A DNA stretch of 62,829 bases from Treponema sp. Its GTDB lineage: Bacteria > Spirochaetota > Spirochaetia > Treponematales > Treponemataceae. A model generated the notes under the pieces. The model did no database searches and was not told the origin of the DNA. It saw only the letters and a program-made list of their open reading frames with translations. The translations under genes were made by a program, and so were the position numbers. Shown here in pieces: positions 9,142 through 19,660 of this stretch (its first letter is position 1; each line of letters opens with the position of its first letter). The stretch lies in contig JAFSRD010000038.1 in the NCBI GenBank assembly GCA_017446265.1, forward strand, positions 1 through 62,829, written 5' to 3'.

Positions 9142-9175
9142 ACCGTATTTTACTCATTATCGGCAGATAATGCAA
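9139..9175 (-). promoter_or_regulatory. Promoter giving a leaderless transcript of the 7402-9141 gene
   Basis: Minus strand -35 TTGCAT (9170-9175), 17-bp spacer, -10 TAAAAT (9147-9152), then 5 nt to the ATG at 9141. The expected start site falls on or beside the A of the ATG. Confidence 0.6.
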
Positions 9176-9239
9176 GAATTCAAGAGTGCGTTCTAAAGTG
9201 CAGTGCTAATTATTAAATCTGCCGCAAAACATGCCGCAA

Positions 9240-9304
9240 ACTCGCTTCGGAGTTCGACTCTGAACTGCTTTTGAAATTAAAATTCGGTCCCTACGAGAGT
9301 CGAA
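9240..9304. repeat. 65-bp direct repeat, copy 1 (with truncated tRNA-Glu 3' end)
   Basis: Identical, apart from one A/G difference at 9273 versus 9432, to 9399-9463. Its right end (9286-9304) reproduces the last 19 nt of the tRNA-Glu gene (the 3' acceptor strand and the adjoining part of the T arm). The remaining 45 bp copies the sequence downstream of the tRNA. The copy has no other tRNA part, so it is a tRNA fragment and not a gene. Confidence 0.9.
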
Positions 9305-9315
9305 GGGCTGCAGTC

Positions 9316-9397
9316 GCATACATCCTGTATGCTCTCTCCGCCCCGCCTCCGCTCGTTGCCGCGTGCCTCCTGCACGCTTTTCCGAGCACTTGCTCGG
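9316..9397. repeat. Three tandem perfect hairpins between the direct repeats
   Basis: GCATACA/TGTATGC (9316-9322 with 9326-9332, 3-nt loop), GCGTGC/GCACGC (9361-9366 with 9372-9377) and CCGAGCA/TGCTCGG (9382-9388 with 9391-9397, 2-nt spacer). They sit in the 94 bp separating the two repeat copies. No coding function is seen here; the short ORFs spanning it are composed of repeat sequence. Confidence 0.7.
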
Positions 9398-9398
9398 C

Positions 9399-9463
9399 AC
9401 TCGCTTCGGAGTTCGACTCTGAACTGCTTTTGGAATTAAAATTCGGTCCCTACGAGAGTCGAA
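9399..9463. repeat. 65-bp direct repeat, copy 2 (overlaps intact tRNA-Glu 3' end)
   Basis: Second copy of the repeat at 9240-9304, offset by 159 bp. Here the shared tRNA portion belongs to the intact tRNA-Glu gene. The geometry, a tRNA 3' end plus its downstream flank present twice, is what an integration (att) site leaves behind; a tandem duplication of 159 bp followed by divergence would also produce it. Confidence 0.9.
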
Positions 9464-9516
9464 CTCGTCTTTAGAGATTGAGAATCTCTCGTCCTAAACC
9501 GATAGACGAAGGGACC
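9444..9516 (-). tRNA. tRNA-Glu (anticodon CTC)
   Basis: Read on the minus strand. The 7-bp acceptor stem GGTCCCT/AGGGACC, D arm with GGTTTAGG loop, anticodon stem AGAGA/TCTCT with loop TTCTCAA (anticodon CTC), T stem ACGAG/CTCGT with TTCGACT loop, and discriminator G all form. CCA is not encoded. It follows tRNA-Gln on the same strand, with a strong hairpin in between and no separate promoter that I can see. Confidence 0.92.
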
Positions 9517-9525
9517 AGTGCGTTT

Positions 9526-9556
9526 GACAAAAAACCGAACACGCTGTGTTCGGTTT
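9526..9556 (-). terminator. Strong hairpin between the two tRNA genes
   Basis: Stem CCGAACAC/GTGTTCGG (9535-9542 with 9546-9553), extendable by three A-T pairs, 3-nt loop, followed on the minus strand by six T. It has the form of an intrinsic terminator yet lies upstream of tRNA-Glu, so it is either leaky, a processing stem, or shows that tRNA-Glu has an unrecognised promoter. Confidence 0.6.
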
Positions 9557-9587
9557 CTCGAATATGTCGCGGGTTCAAGCACGCTTG

Positions 9588-9658
9588 TTCCCCAAGGAGG
9601 ATTCGAACCCCCACAAGCAGAACCAGAATCTGCGGTGCTACCATTACACAATCGGGGA
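9588..9658 (-). tRNA. tRNA-Gln (anticodon CTG)
   Basis: Read on the minus strand. Acceptor TCCCCGA/TTGGGGA, D arm, anticodon stem GCAGA/TCTGC with loop TTCTGGT (anticodon CTG), T arm with GTTCGAATC-type loop, discriminator A. CCA is not encoded (the next bases read CAA). It is preceded by a near-consensus promoter 16 nt upstream of the tRNA. Confidence 0.92.
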
Positions 9659-9674
9659 ATATGCAGATACTGTC

Positions 9675-9703
9675 ACTATATGTGTTTGGACGCGCTTTGT
9701 CAA
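9675..9703 (-). promoter_or_regulatory. tRNA-Gln/Glu promoter
   Basis: Minus strand consensus -35 TTGACA (9698-9703), 17-bp spacer, -10 TATAGT (9675-9680). Transcription would start about 10 nt before the mature tRNA-Gln. Confidence 0.8.
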
Positions 9704-9772
9704 TACTGTTTGCCATGACTCTCGCTATTTTGATTTTTGCCCGTTGCCCGTGCGTACGTATCGACGCACGTA

Positions 9773-9801
9773 TTGACAAGCAGTTGCTTTCAGTATATAC
9801 T
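9773..9801 (+). promoter_or_regulatory. Promoter of the MurNAc PTS operon
   Basis: Consensus -35 TTGACA (9773-9778), 17-bp spacer, -10 TATACT (9796-9801). It is divergent from the tRNA promoter. The start site would be near 9808, giving a leader of about 110 nt that contains the RAT and the terminator below. Confidence 0.8.
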
Positions 9802-9831
9802 AAAACTATAATTATGATTTTATAATAATTT

Positions 9832-9860
9832 GGATTGTTACTGTTAATTCAGGCAAGACC
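9832..9860 (+). promoter_or_regulatory. RAT-type ribonucleic antiterminator site
   Basis: The 29 nt begin GGATTGTTACTG and end CAGGCAAGACC, which follows the RAT consensus bound by BglG/LicT/SacY proteins almost base for base. Its last nine bases are the 5' arm of the terminator stem, so RAT folding and terminator folding exclude each other. The operon encodes a BglG-family protein at 13328-14614, the expected binder. Confidence 0.88.
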
Positions 9861-9893
9861 ATCTGTATGCAGCAGAAGGTCTTGCCTTTTTTT
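9852..9893 (+). terminator. Leader terminator controlled by the RAT
   Basis: Nine-base-pair stem GGCAAGACC/GGTCTTGCC (9852-9860 with 9878-9886), 17-nt loop and seven T (9887-9893), ending 26 nt before murQ. In the absence of active antiterminator, transcription should stop here. Confidence 0.9.
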
Positions 9894-9919
9894 GTTTATA
9901 AAACGGAGCGCTTGATGCT

Positions 9920-10819
9920 ATGATTGATTTAACAAGATTGACAACGGAGACGCGCAATGAAAACACTATGTCGCTCGACATAATGACGCCGCTTGAAATT
10001 GCGCAGACGATGAACAGAGAAGACCGCTTTGTTGCAGAGGCTGTTTCAGCCGTGCTGCCTGAAGTCGCAATTGCAATCTCATGGTGTACAGAGGCATTGA
10101 AAAACGGTGCGCGCATAATCTATATGGGAGCGGGAACAAGCGGCAGACTCGGCTTGCTTGATGCGGTGGAGTGTCCGCCTACGTTCGGCGTGTCGCCTGA
10201 AATAGTTGTTGGATTGATTGCGGGCGGTCACAAAGCGTTTGTTAAAGCTGTCGAAGGTGCGGAAGACAGCCACACGCTCGGACGGAGCGACCTTGAGGCA
10301 ATACACGTAAGTCGGCGCGATGTTGTCATAGGGCTTGCGGCGAGTGGCAGAACGCCGTATGTCATATATGCATTGCGCTATGCGCGTTCCCTCGGCTGCA
10401 AGACAGTTGCAATTGCGTGCAACAAAAATTCGCTCATTGGAAAAGAAGCAGAACTTGCAATTGAGCCGGTGACGGGACCAGAAGTGCTTGCTGGTTCTAC
10501 GCGGCTCAAATCAGGTACTGCACAAAAAATGATTTTGAATATGATTTCTACTGGCAGCATGATAGGCATTGGCAAAGTGTATGAAAACATGATGGTCGAT
10601 TTGATGCAAACAAACGAAAAACTTGCAACACGCGCAGAAAATATTGTGATGACCGCAACAAAATGCAGCCGCCCCGATGCGCGCCATATGCTTGATAAAG
10701 CAGGCGGTTCGGTAAAGACAGCTATTGCCGCTATTTTGTTCAATTGCGGTGTTGAGCAAGCGCGCCAAATATTGCAAAAAAACGGCGGACATGTGAGGAG
10801 CATGTTTGCCGCAACATGA
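9920..10819 (+). CDS. murQ: N-acetylmuramic acid 6-phosphate etherase
   Basis: Cleaves the lactyl ether of MurNAc-6-phosphate to give GlcNAc-6-phosphate and D-lactate in the cytoplasm. 299 residues, the family's normal length. The SIS fold carries the MurQ/GCKR signature GAGTSGRLGLLDAVECPPTFG region at about residues 70-90, the second block GLAASGRTPYV near 137, and the C-terminal UBA-like helix bundle. First gene after the RAT/terminator leader; a GGAG lies 12 nt before the ATG. Its partners are the importer murP, the phosphodisaccharide hydrolase mupG and the PTS proteins that follow. Confidence 0.97.
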   Translation: MIDLTRLTTETRNENTMSLDIMTPLEIAQTMNREDRFVAEAVSAVLPEVAIAISWCTEALKNGARIIYMGAGTSGRLGLLDAVECPPTFGVSPEIVVGLIAGGHKAFVKAVEGAEDSHTLGRSDLEAIHVSRRDVVIGLAASGRTPYVIYALRYARSLGCKTVAIACNKNSLIGKEAELAIEPVTGPEVLAGSTRLKSGTAQKMILNMISTGSMIGIGKVYENMMVDLMQTNEKLATRAENIVMTATKCSRPDARHMLDKAGGSVKTAIAAILFNCGVEQARQILQKNGGHVRSMFAAT

Positions 10820-10849
10820 CTACGGTATTTTATAATAGGAGGAAATGAT

Positions 10850-12274
10850 ATGACGAATTTAGAGTTAGCTGAGCAGATTCTTCAACTTGTTGGCGGAAAA
10901 GCGAACGTGATTAAAGCTGTAAACTGCATGACGCGATTGCGGGTTGATGTAAAAAATAGCGGTGCCGTGCAAGTAGCTGCATTGAAAAAACTTGACGGCG
11001 TACTTGGCGTTGTCTCTGACGGGAATGCATTCCAAATTGTGCTTGGTCCGGGAAAAGCGAAAAAAATTACAGATGAGCTTATGGGCATGGGAATCTCTGC
11101 TGTAACGGAAGCGGTGACAGATGACTGGCAGAAGAACAAGGCTGCCGTAAAGCAAGGGCAAAAAGATAACGCATTCAAAAAAGCTATGCGCACTATTGCA
11201 GAAATCTTTATTCCGCTCATTCCTGCAATTATTGCGGCGGGGCTGTTCAACGGATTTGCAAGTTTAATAAGCACCATGCAGGGGCAGGGTGCGCTTTCTG
11301 CTGAGGGATTCTGGCAGGCGGCGCAACTCATATTCTCGCTTATCGGCAGTGCGTTCCTCGGCTATTTTGTCATTTACACAGGCATCAATGCTGCGAAACA
11401 GTTCGGTGCGACAGAAGCGCTCGGCGGTATGGTTGGAGCTATGTCAATAGGCGCGAATGTCGTTGCGCTTTCAAAGATGATGCACTTGTACAACGAGGCG
11501 GTGCCGCTTGAGTCAATTTTGACAACAGGCAAAGGCGGCTTGATAGGCGTTATCGTAGGCGTGTGGCTGCTTGCAAAAATCGAAAAATTTTTGCGCAAGC
11601 GAATTCCCGATGTGCTCGATTTGATTCTTACGCCATTCTTGACATTGCTTATCACAGGAGTGCTGTTCGTATTCATCATCATGCCGGTAGCAGGATTCAT
11701 CTCCGACGGCCTTGTCAAAGTATTGAGCCTCATCATCAATTCGCCGAGTCAAGTTGTCAATATTATAAGCGGCTACATCTTGTCTGCGCTGTTTTTACCG
11801 ATGGTGCTGTTTGGTCTGCATCACGGACTTATTCCTATTTACGCGGTACAGCTTCAGGCGCAAGGCGGTGTGTCGCTGTTCCCTGTTCTTGCCATGGCTG
11901 GAGCAGGTCAAGTTGGAGCCGCTCTTGCAATTTATATGATTGCGCGCAACGTGCAGCACAAACGCCTGCAAAAAGTGATTGCCGCTGCGCTGCCCGCAGG
12001 ATTCCTCGGCGTAGGAGAACCGCTCATTTACGGTGTTACGCTTCCGATGTTTAAGCCGTTTATCACTGCGGGGCTCGGCGCAGGTTTTGGCGGTGCGTGG
12101 GTTATGATGACGCATGTGCTTGCAAATGCATGGGGGCCGTCGGGGCTTGTCGCCATTCCGATTATGAAGCCGGAATGTATGCTCAACTACTTCATTGGAC
12201 TTGTGATTGCATACATAGGCGGATTCATAATCACACGGCTCGTTATTAAAGAGAAAGATGTCCTTGCAGTGTAA
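10850..12274 (+). CDS. murP: PTS EIIBC component, MurNAc-type
   Basis: Membrane permease of the glucose/sucrose superfamily that imports and phosphorylates its sugar. An N-terminal EIIB domain (1-90) carries the phospho-cysteine in VNCMTRLRV (Cys26). EIIC (about 105-474) has ten or so helices and the sugar-site block GVGEPLIYGVTLP. There is no EIIA domain, as in E. coli MurP, which borrows one. Context (murQ before, mupG after) makes MurNAc or MurNAc-GlcNAc the likely substrate. AGGAGG precedes the ATG by 6 nt. The EIIA it needs is most likely the domain fused to the antiterminator two genes on. Confidence 0.93.
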   Translation: MTNLELAEQILQLVGGKANVIKAVNCMTRLRVDVKNSGAVQVAALKKLDGVLGVVSDGNAFQIVLGPGKAKKITDELMGMGISAVTEAVTDDWQKNKAAVKQGQKDNAFKKAMRTIAEIFIPLIPAIIAAGLFNGFASLISTMQGQGALSAEGFWQAAQLIFSLIGSAFLGYFVIYTGINAAKQFGATEALGGMVGAMSIGANVVALSKMMHLYNEAVPLESILTTGKGGLIGVIVGVWLLAKIEKFLRKRIPDVLDLILTPFLTLLITGVLFVFIIMPVAGFISDGLVKVLSLIINSPSQVVNIISGYILSALFLPMVLFGLHHGLIPIYAVQLQAQGGVSLFPVLAMAGAGQVGAALAIYMIARNVQHKRLQKVIAAALPAGFLGVGEPLIYGVTLPMFKPFITAGLGAGFGGAWVMMTHVLANAWGPSGLVAIPIMKPECMLNYFIGLVIAYIGGFIITRLVIKEKDVLAV

Positions 12275-12275
12275 G

Positions 12276-14868
<2,593 letters not shown>

Positions 14869-14883
14869 GCACAGGATTGTTCA

Positions 14884-16797
14884 ATGACAGTAATCAACGG
14901 AACAGGCACGAGCGATGGCATTGCAAGCGGTCCGATATTTTTTTATAAGACAGAATCAGTTCATGCAGCGCGCAGAACGGTTGCCGATGTGCAGGGCGAG
15001 CGGGCTCGGTTTGAAAAAGCGCAGCAACTTGTTATGGCCGAATACGAGCGTCTTGCGCAGCAAGCTGAAAAAGATTTGAGCAAAGACGAAGCGCAGATAT
15101 TTCAAATTTACGCAGTTATGCTTTCTGACGATGATTTTTCGGGCTTTGTCATTGAGATGATAGAGCGCGAGCGCGTATGCGCTGAATATGCAGTACAGCA
15201 AGCTGAAGCGCATGTAGCCCAACTGCTTGCAGAAAGTGGCGACAGCTACATTGCAGAGCGCACCGCAGACGTAAAAGAAATTGCCTCTGCCGTGCTCAAC
15301 GCGCTTGCAGGAAAAACTGCTTCTTCACTGTTGCTCAATTCGCCGCACATTGTCTTTGCAGAAGAATGCACGCCCGCAGATATTATGCAGCTCGACAAAC
15401 GAAACATTCTTGCGCTCGTTACCGTCAAAGGCTCACGCAACTGTCATGCTGCCATCCTTGCGCGTGGCATGGGCATACCTGCTGTCTCTGAATTGCGCGA
15501 GATTCCTGATGGTCAATGTGCAGAAAAAGCGTGCATCGTTGACGGCGAAGCTGGCGTTGTATATATTGCACCTGATGAAAAAACAGCATTGCTGTATGCA
15601 GAAAAAAAAGCGAACGCCGCTTTTGAAAAAGAAGCGTTGCGAAGCCTTATCGGAAAAGAGGCGCGCACAAAAGATGGTCGTGCGGTAGAGCTTTTTGCAA
15701 ATATTGGAAATCAAGCAGAAGCACGGCATGCGCTTGAAAATGATGCAGACGGCATAGGGCTTTTTAGAAGCGAGTTTCTCTATTTAAATCGCTTGTCGTA
15801 TCCCGATGAGGAGACGCTTTTTGCAGCGTACAAAACTGTCGCAGCCGCCATGGGTAAAAAAAAGGTGATTATACGCACTATAGATATTGGTGCAGACAAG
15901 CAGGCTTCATACTTCAATATGCCTAAAGAAGAAAATCCTGCGCTCGGCGTGAGGGCAATACGCATCTCGTTGACGCGCCCAGAGATTTTTAAAACGCAGC
16001 TTCGCGCTATTCTCCGCGCGTCTGCATTTGGCAATGTCGCCATCATGTTTCCTATGATTATCTCTGTGAGTGAGTTGCAACGCGCAAAGCAGCTTGTTGA
16101 GGAAGCAAAGAACGAGCTTGCAAAAAACGGCATCGCTTTTGATGAGCATATTGAAATAGGCAGTATGATTGAAACGCCTGCTGCGGCAATCATAAGCGAT
16201 GAGCTTGCACGCGAATGCGATTTTTTCAGCATTGGAACAAATGACTTGACGCAGTATACGCTTGCCATAGACAGGCAAAATGAGACAGCATCGCAGTTTT
16301 TAGATGCGCATCATCCTGCGCTGTTGCGTTTGATAGAGCTGACAGTAAAGAATGCGCATGCTGCAGGCATCAAAGCGGGCATTTGCGGCGAACTTGGTTC
16401 AGACAGTTCGCTCACAGAGACATTTTTAAAGATGGGCATTGACGAATTGTCTGTGCCGCCCAATGCCATATTGCCGCTCAAGCAAAAAATCCGATTGCTT
16501 GAATTGCGCCCTGTGCCGTTGGGCAGTGCGCATGGCGGGCAAAGGATGCACGCGTATGCCGATGCGATTGTCGATTGCTGCGGTGGAAGCGATAATATTG
16601 ATTCGCTTTCTTGCTGTGCCACGCGCCTTCGCATAATGCTTAAAGATGCATCGCTATTTGACGAAGCGAGAGCAAAAGCAATTCCCGATGTTGCAGGCGT
16701 TTTGTACCGCGACGGGCAGCCGCACATTGTGCTCGGCCTCAAAGCTGTGTACTATTACGAGCTGTTGCAGCATCGCCGTACGCAGCTGTCGTGCTAG
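14884..16797 (+). CDS. ptsI: PTS enzyme I with C-terminal EIIB domain
   Basis: 637 residues. Residues 1 to about 550 are a standard enzyme I, autophosphorylated from PEP at His188 (GSRNCHAAILARG). The PEP-binding barrel includes the FRSEFLY and GICGEL blocks. Residues about 555-637 are an extra glucose-type EIIB: the segment with CATRLR puts the phospho-cysteine at Cys578, and HIVLGLKAVYYYELL matches the EIIB C-terminal helix. Plain enzyme I is about 570 residues, and this EIIB fusion is unusual. It may be a second phospho-acceptor for the fused EIIA or a signal to the PRDs. Last gene of the operon. Confidence 0.93.
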   Translation: MTVINGTGTSDGIASGPIFFYKTESVHAARRTVADVQGERARFEKAQQLVMAEYERLAQQAEKDLSKDEAQIFQIYAVMLSDDDFSGFVIEMIERERVCAEYAVQQAEAHVAQLLAESGDSYIAERTADVKEIASAVLNALAGKTASSLLLNSPHIVFAEECTPADIMQLDKRNILALVTVKGSRNCHAAILARGMGIPAVSELREIPDGQCAEKACIVDGEAGVVYIAPDEKTALLYAEKKANAAFEKEALRSLIGKEARTKDGRAVELFANIGNQAEARHALENDADGIGLFRSEFLYLNRLSYPDEETLFAAYKTVAAAMGKKKVIIRTIDIGADKQASYFNMPKEENPALGVRAIRISLTRPEIFKTQLRAILRASAFGNVAIMFPMIISVSELQRAKQLVEEAKNELAKNGIAFDEHIEIGSMIETPAAAIISDELARECDFFSIGTNDLTQYTLAIDRQNETASQFLDAHHPALLRLIELTVKNAHAAGIKAGICGELGSDSSLTETFLKMGIDELSVPPNAILPLKQKIRLLELRPVPLGSAHGGQRMHAYADAIVDCCGGSDNIDSLSCCATRLRIMLKDASLFDEARAKAIPDVAGVLYRDGQPHIVLGLKAVYYYELLQHRRTQLSC

Positions 16798-16844
16798 ATT
16801 TTTTGCTGTAGTATAAATTGCGCCAATCTGGTACTATGTCGTGT

Positions 16845-18668
16845 ATGAGTGACGCAAAAAATGATTGCCGCGCTGTTGTTGCCGCCGCTTTCAATCAATT
16901 TGTAAAAGGAAAAGATGTTGCAGCAGCTGATATTGCTTCAGAATCGCTTGTGCTGCAAACGCCGCCTAATCCTGAGATGGGCGACATAGGCATACCGATG
17001 TTTCCATATGCAAAGCAGTTCCACATGGCGCCGCCTGCGATTGCGCAAGAGGTAGTGAAAATCATCAATAGTGCGCAGACGCTTGCAGGCATTTCTCCGT
17101 CTTCGCTTGGCGAATTTCTTGCAGCAGGTCCCTACGTCAACTTAAAGCTCAACAAAGGGAGTGCGGCGTTTGCGATTCTTTCGCGCATTGCAAAGCAGGG
17201 CGCATCCTACGGCTCGCTTGATGAAAATGGAAAAGCTCCGCTTGCAGGCAGGCGCATAATGCTTGAGTATTCAAGCCCCAATACAAACAAGCCGTTGCAT
17301 CTCGGTCATATGCGAAATGATGCGCTCGGTGAGAGCGTGAGCCGCATTCTAAAAAAAGCTGGCGCGGACGTGTATAAGGTGAACATCATCAACAACCGCG
17401 GCGTACACATTTGCAAATCAATGCTTGCGTATAAATTATTCCATGAGCAAAAAGGCGAAACGCCAGAATCACGTGGCATAAAAGGTGACCACTTTGTAGG
17501 TCAGTGCTACGTCGAGTTTGACGAGTATGCAAAACAAAATGCAGAGGCTGTAAAGCAAGCAGAAGACATGCTCGTAAAGTGGGAGCAAGGTGACGATGAA
17601 ACGCGCGCGCTTTGGAAAAAAATGAACGACTGGACGCTTTCGGGCATTACGCAGACATATGAGCGTACGGGCGTTTCGTTTGACAAATTATATTTTGAAA
17701 GCGATACGTACGTGCTCGGCCGCGAAGAAATTTTGAATGGGCTTGAGCGCGGCGTTTTTTTTAAGGCTCATGACGGCTCAGTGCGCATAGATGTGAGCGA
17801 AATAACCGGGAGCAAAGACGAACGCGAGCATGAAAAAGTACTGCTCCGAAAAGATGGCACATCTGTGTACATTACGCAGGACATAGGAACTGCAATCAGC
17901 CGCCACAACGACTGGCAGTTTAATCAACTTGTGTACGTTGTTGCAAGCGAGCAAATTTATCATTTTAAAGTGCTTTTCTACATATTGCGGAAGCTTGGCT
18001 TTGACTGGGCGGAAAATCTCTATCATTTGAGCTACGGTCTTGTCAATTTGCCGAGCGGCAGGATGAAAAGCCGCGAAGGAACTGTCGTTGATGCAGATGA
18101 TTTGATCGACTCGTTGCATGACGACGCGCTTTTGCAGATACGGGAAAAAGGGCGTGAGGCAGAAGTAGGGAACGCCGAAGATGTTGCAGAAAAAATAGCG
18201 CTTGCCGCTCTTCATTATTATCTTTTGCAAGTTTCGCCAATTAAAGACATGCTGTTCAATCCTGAAGAGTCGCTCTCGTTTACCGGCAACACAGGACCGT
18301 ACGTGCAGTATATGGGCGCTCGCATCGCATCTATTTTGCGAAAGGCAGAAGACGACAACGTTCATGCCTGCGATAGCGCGGAAGCAGTTTCGCTTTTAAC
18401 GAGCGAGAGCGAATGGGATTTAATAAAAAAACTCGGTGATTTTCCTGTTGTCGTTGCAAAGGCAGCAGAATCATTTGACCCAAGCGGCGTGGCGCTCTAC
18501 TTGTATGAGGTGAGCAAGTGTTTTAGTAAATTTTATCAGCAGTGCCCCATACTTGCGGCGGGCGAACAAAAACTTGTAGCTGCGCGCCTTTTTCTTGCCG
18601 AATGCACGCTCACCGTCATAAAAAACGCAATGGAGCTTGTGCTCGTGCCGTATGTGGAAAAGATGTAG
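16845..18668 (+). CDS. argS: Arginyl-tRNA synthetase
   Basis: Charges tRNA-Arg; class I synthetase. About 607 residues. The HIGH motif reads HLGH in NKPLHLGHMRND, and the KMSKS loop is replaced by MKSREG in GRMKSREGTVV, as is common for ArgRS. The C-terminal DALR anticodon-binding domain contains FTGNTGPYVQYM. In-frame starts exist at 16818 (TTG), 16836 (ATG) and 16845 (ATG). The last is chosen because TACTAT (16832-16837) would be a -10 box 7 nt upstream, the spacing seen elsewhere here, although the -35 is poor and 16836 remains possible. Confidence 0.95.
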   Translation: MSDAKNDCRAVVAAAFNQFVKGKDVAAADIASESLVLQTPPNPEMGDIGIPMFPYAKQFHMAPPAIAQEVVKIINSAQTLAGISPSSLGEFLAAGPYVNLKLNKGSAAFAILSRIAKQGASYGSLDENGKAPLAGRRIMLEYSSPNTNKPLHLGHMRNDALGESVSRILKKAGADVYKVNIINNRGVHICKSMLAYKLFHEQKGETPESRGIKGDHFVGQCYVEFDEYAKQNAEAVKQAEDMLVKWEQGDDETRALWKKMNDWTLSGITQTYERTGVSFDKLYFESDTYVLGREEILNGLERGVFFKAHDGSVRIDVSEITGSKDEREHEKVLLRKDGTSVYITQDIGTAISRHNDWQFNQLVYVVASEQIYHFKVLFYILRKLGFDWAENLYHLSYGLVNLPSGRMKSREGTVVDADDLIDSLHDDALLQIREKGREAEVGNAEDVAEKIALAALHYYLLQVSPIKDMLFNPEESLSFTGNTGPYVQYMGARIASILRKAEDDNVHACDSAEAVSLLTSESEWDLIKKLGDFPVVVAKAAESFDPSGVALYLYEVSKCFSKFYQQCPILAAGEQKLVAARLFLAECTLTVIKNAMELVLVPYVEKM

Positions 18669-18705
18669 GCGTGCGCGGCAGCAGCGCTTGCAGCGGGATT
18701 GGTGA

Positions 18706-19569
18706 TTACTCGCTGTAATATTTAAAAAGCGTTTGCGTTCCGTTGTCGCCAAAGCCAGCTTTTTCGAGCGTTTCATAATTTGTCAAAGTTTGTTTGAGTA
18801 TTTCAAGGTGCAGTCCAGATTCGTTTGCTTCATGTACTGCAAGCTTCATGTCTTTAATGAAATGCTTTATGTAAAAGCCTGGCGCGTAATCTTCGCTAAT
18901 GATTTTTGGACCAAACGCGTCGAGTTGTTTGCTTCCTGCCGCTCCTGTTGCGACAGATTTTAGCAGAACATTTAAATCAAGCCCTTTCGCTTGTGCGTAT
19001 GCAAACGATTCGCAAACGCCTGAAAGCGCGCCTGCAATCAATATCTGGTTTGCAAGTTTTGCGTGCTGGCCGTTTCCCGCTTTGCCTTGATAATTGATGT
19101 TTGAGCCCATCGCGCTGAAAAGCGGCATGCATGTTTCAAAGTCAGCTTTGTCACCGCCGACAAGGATTGAAAGCGTGCCTGCTTTTGCACCTGTGTCTCC
19201 GCCAGTAACAGGCGCATCTAAAACGTGAAAGCCTTTTGCGCTTCCCTCACGGTGCAGTCGTTCTGCAAGTGCAGGACTTGTTGTCGTCATGTCGATAAGA
19301 TATGCACCTTTTGCAGCAGCATTGAAAATGGCGCCCTGCGAAAAATACACTTCTTCAACATCAGGGGGGAATCCTACGATTGTGACAACCGCTTCGACAT
19401 CTTTTACACAGTCAGCAATTGTTTCGTGAAATGTGGCTCCTTCTGAAATTACATCGGCAACTTTTGATTTTGTCCGTGCGAAAATATGCAGCTCAAAGCC
19501 TGCTTTCATAAGATTGCGTACCATTGATTTGCCCATAATGCCAACACCGATAAAACCTATTTTTTTCAC
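18706..19569 (-). CDS. Beta-hydroxyacid dehydrogenase (GarR/MmsB family)
   Basis: NAD(P)-dependent oxidoreductase of the 3-hydroxyisobutyrate dehydrogenase / tartronate-semialdehyde reductase family. 287 residues. N-terminal Rossmann motif GFIGVGIMGKSM, substrate motif DAPVTGGDTGAKAGTL (about 118-133), and the catalytic lysine in GNGQHAKLANQI (about 170). GTG start preceded by a strong GGAGG six bases upstream. Single gene, convergent with argS. The substrate cannot be decided; glyoxylate/succinic-semialdehyde reductases of the same fold are alternatives. Confidence 0.9.
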   Translation of the reverse strand: MKKIGFIGVGIMGKSMVRNLMKAGFELHIFARTKSKVADVISEGATFHETIADCVKDVEAVVTIVGFPPDVEEVYFSQGAIFNAAAKGAYLIDMTTTSPALAERLHREGSAKGFHVLDAPVTGGDTGAKAGTLSILVGGDKADFETCMPLFSAMGSNINYQGKAGNGQHAKLANQILIAGALSGVCESFAYAQAKGLDLNVLLKSVATGAAGSKQLDAFGPKIISEDYAPGFYIKHFIKDMKLAVHEANESGLHLEILKQTLTNYETLEKAGFGDNGTQTLFKYYSE

Positions 19570-19660
19570 GCATTGCCTCCACGCTTATTAAACCTGTACT
19601 GCACATATTGCACCTGTTCGGAAACTTTAGCTTCAGAATAGGTTGCTTTGAAATGCGATG

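Noticed and set aside
9286-9304. Second tRNA-Glu gene
   Set aside because: Only the last 19 nt match; no D arm or anticodon arm precedes them.
9206-9474. Short ORFs on both strands in the repeat region
   Set aside because: They consist of the direct repeat and hairpins; the amino-acid content reflects palindromic DNA.
12258-12275. Upstream ATG start of mupG inside murP
   Set aside because: The family N terminus begins at MFGYAIYYS; the six extra residues overlap murP and have no clear support.
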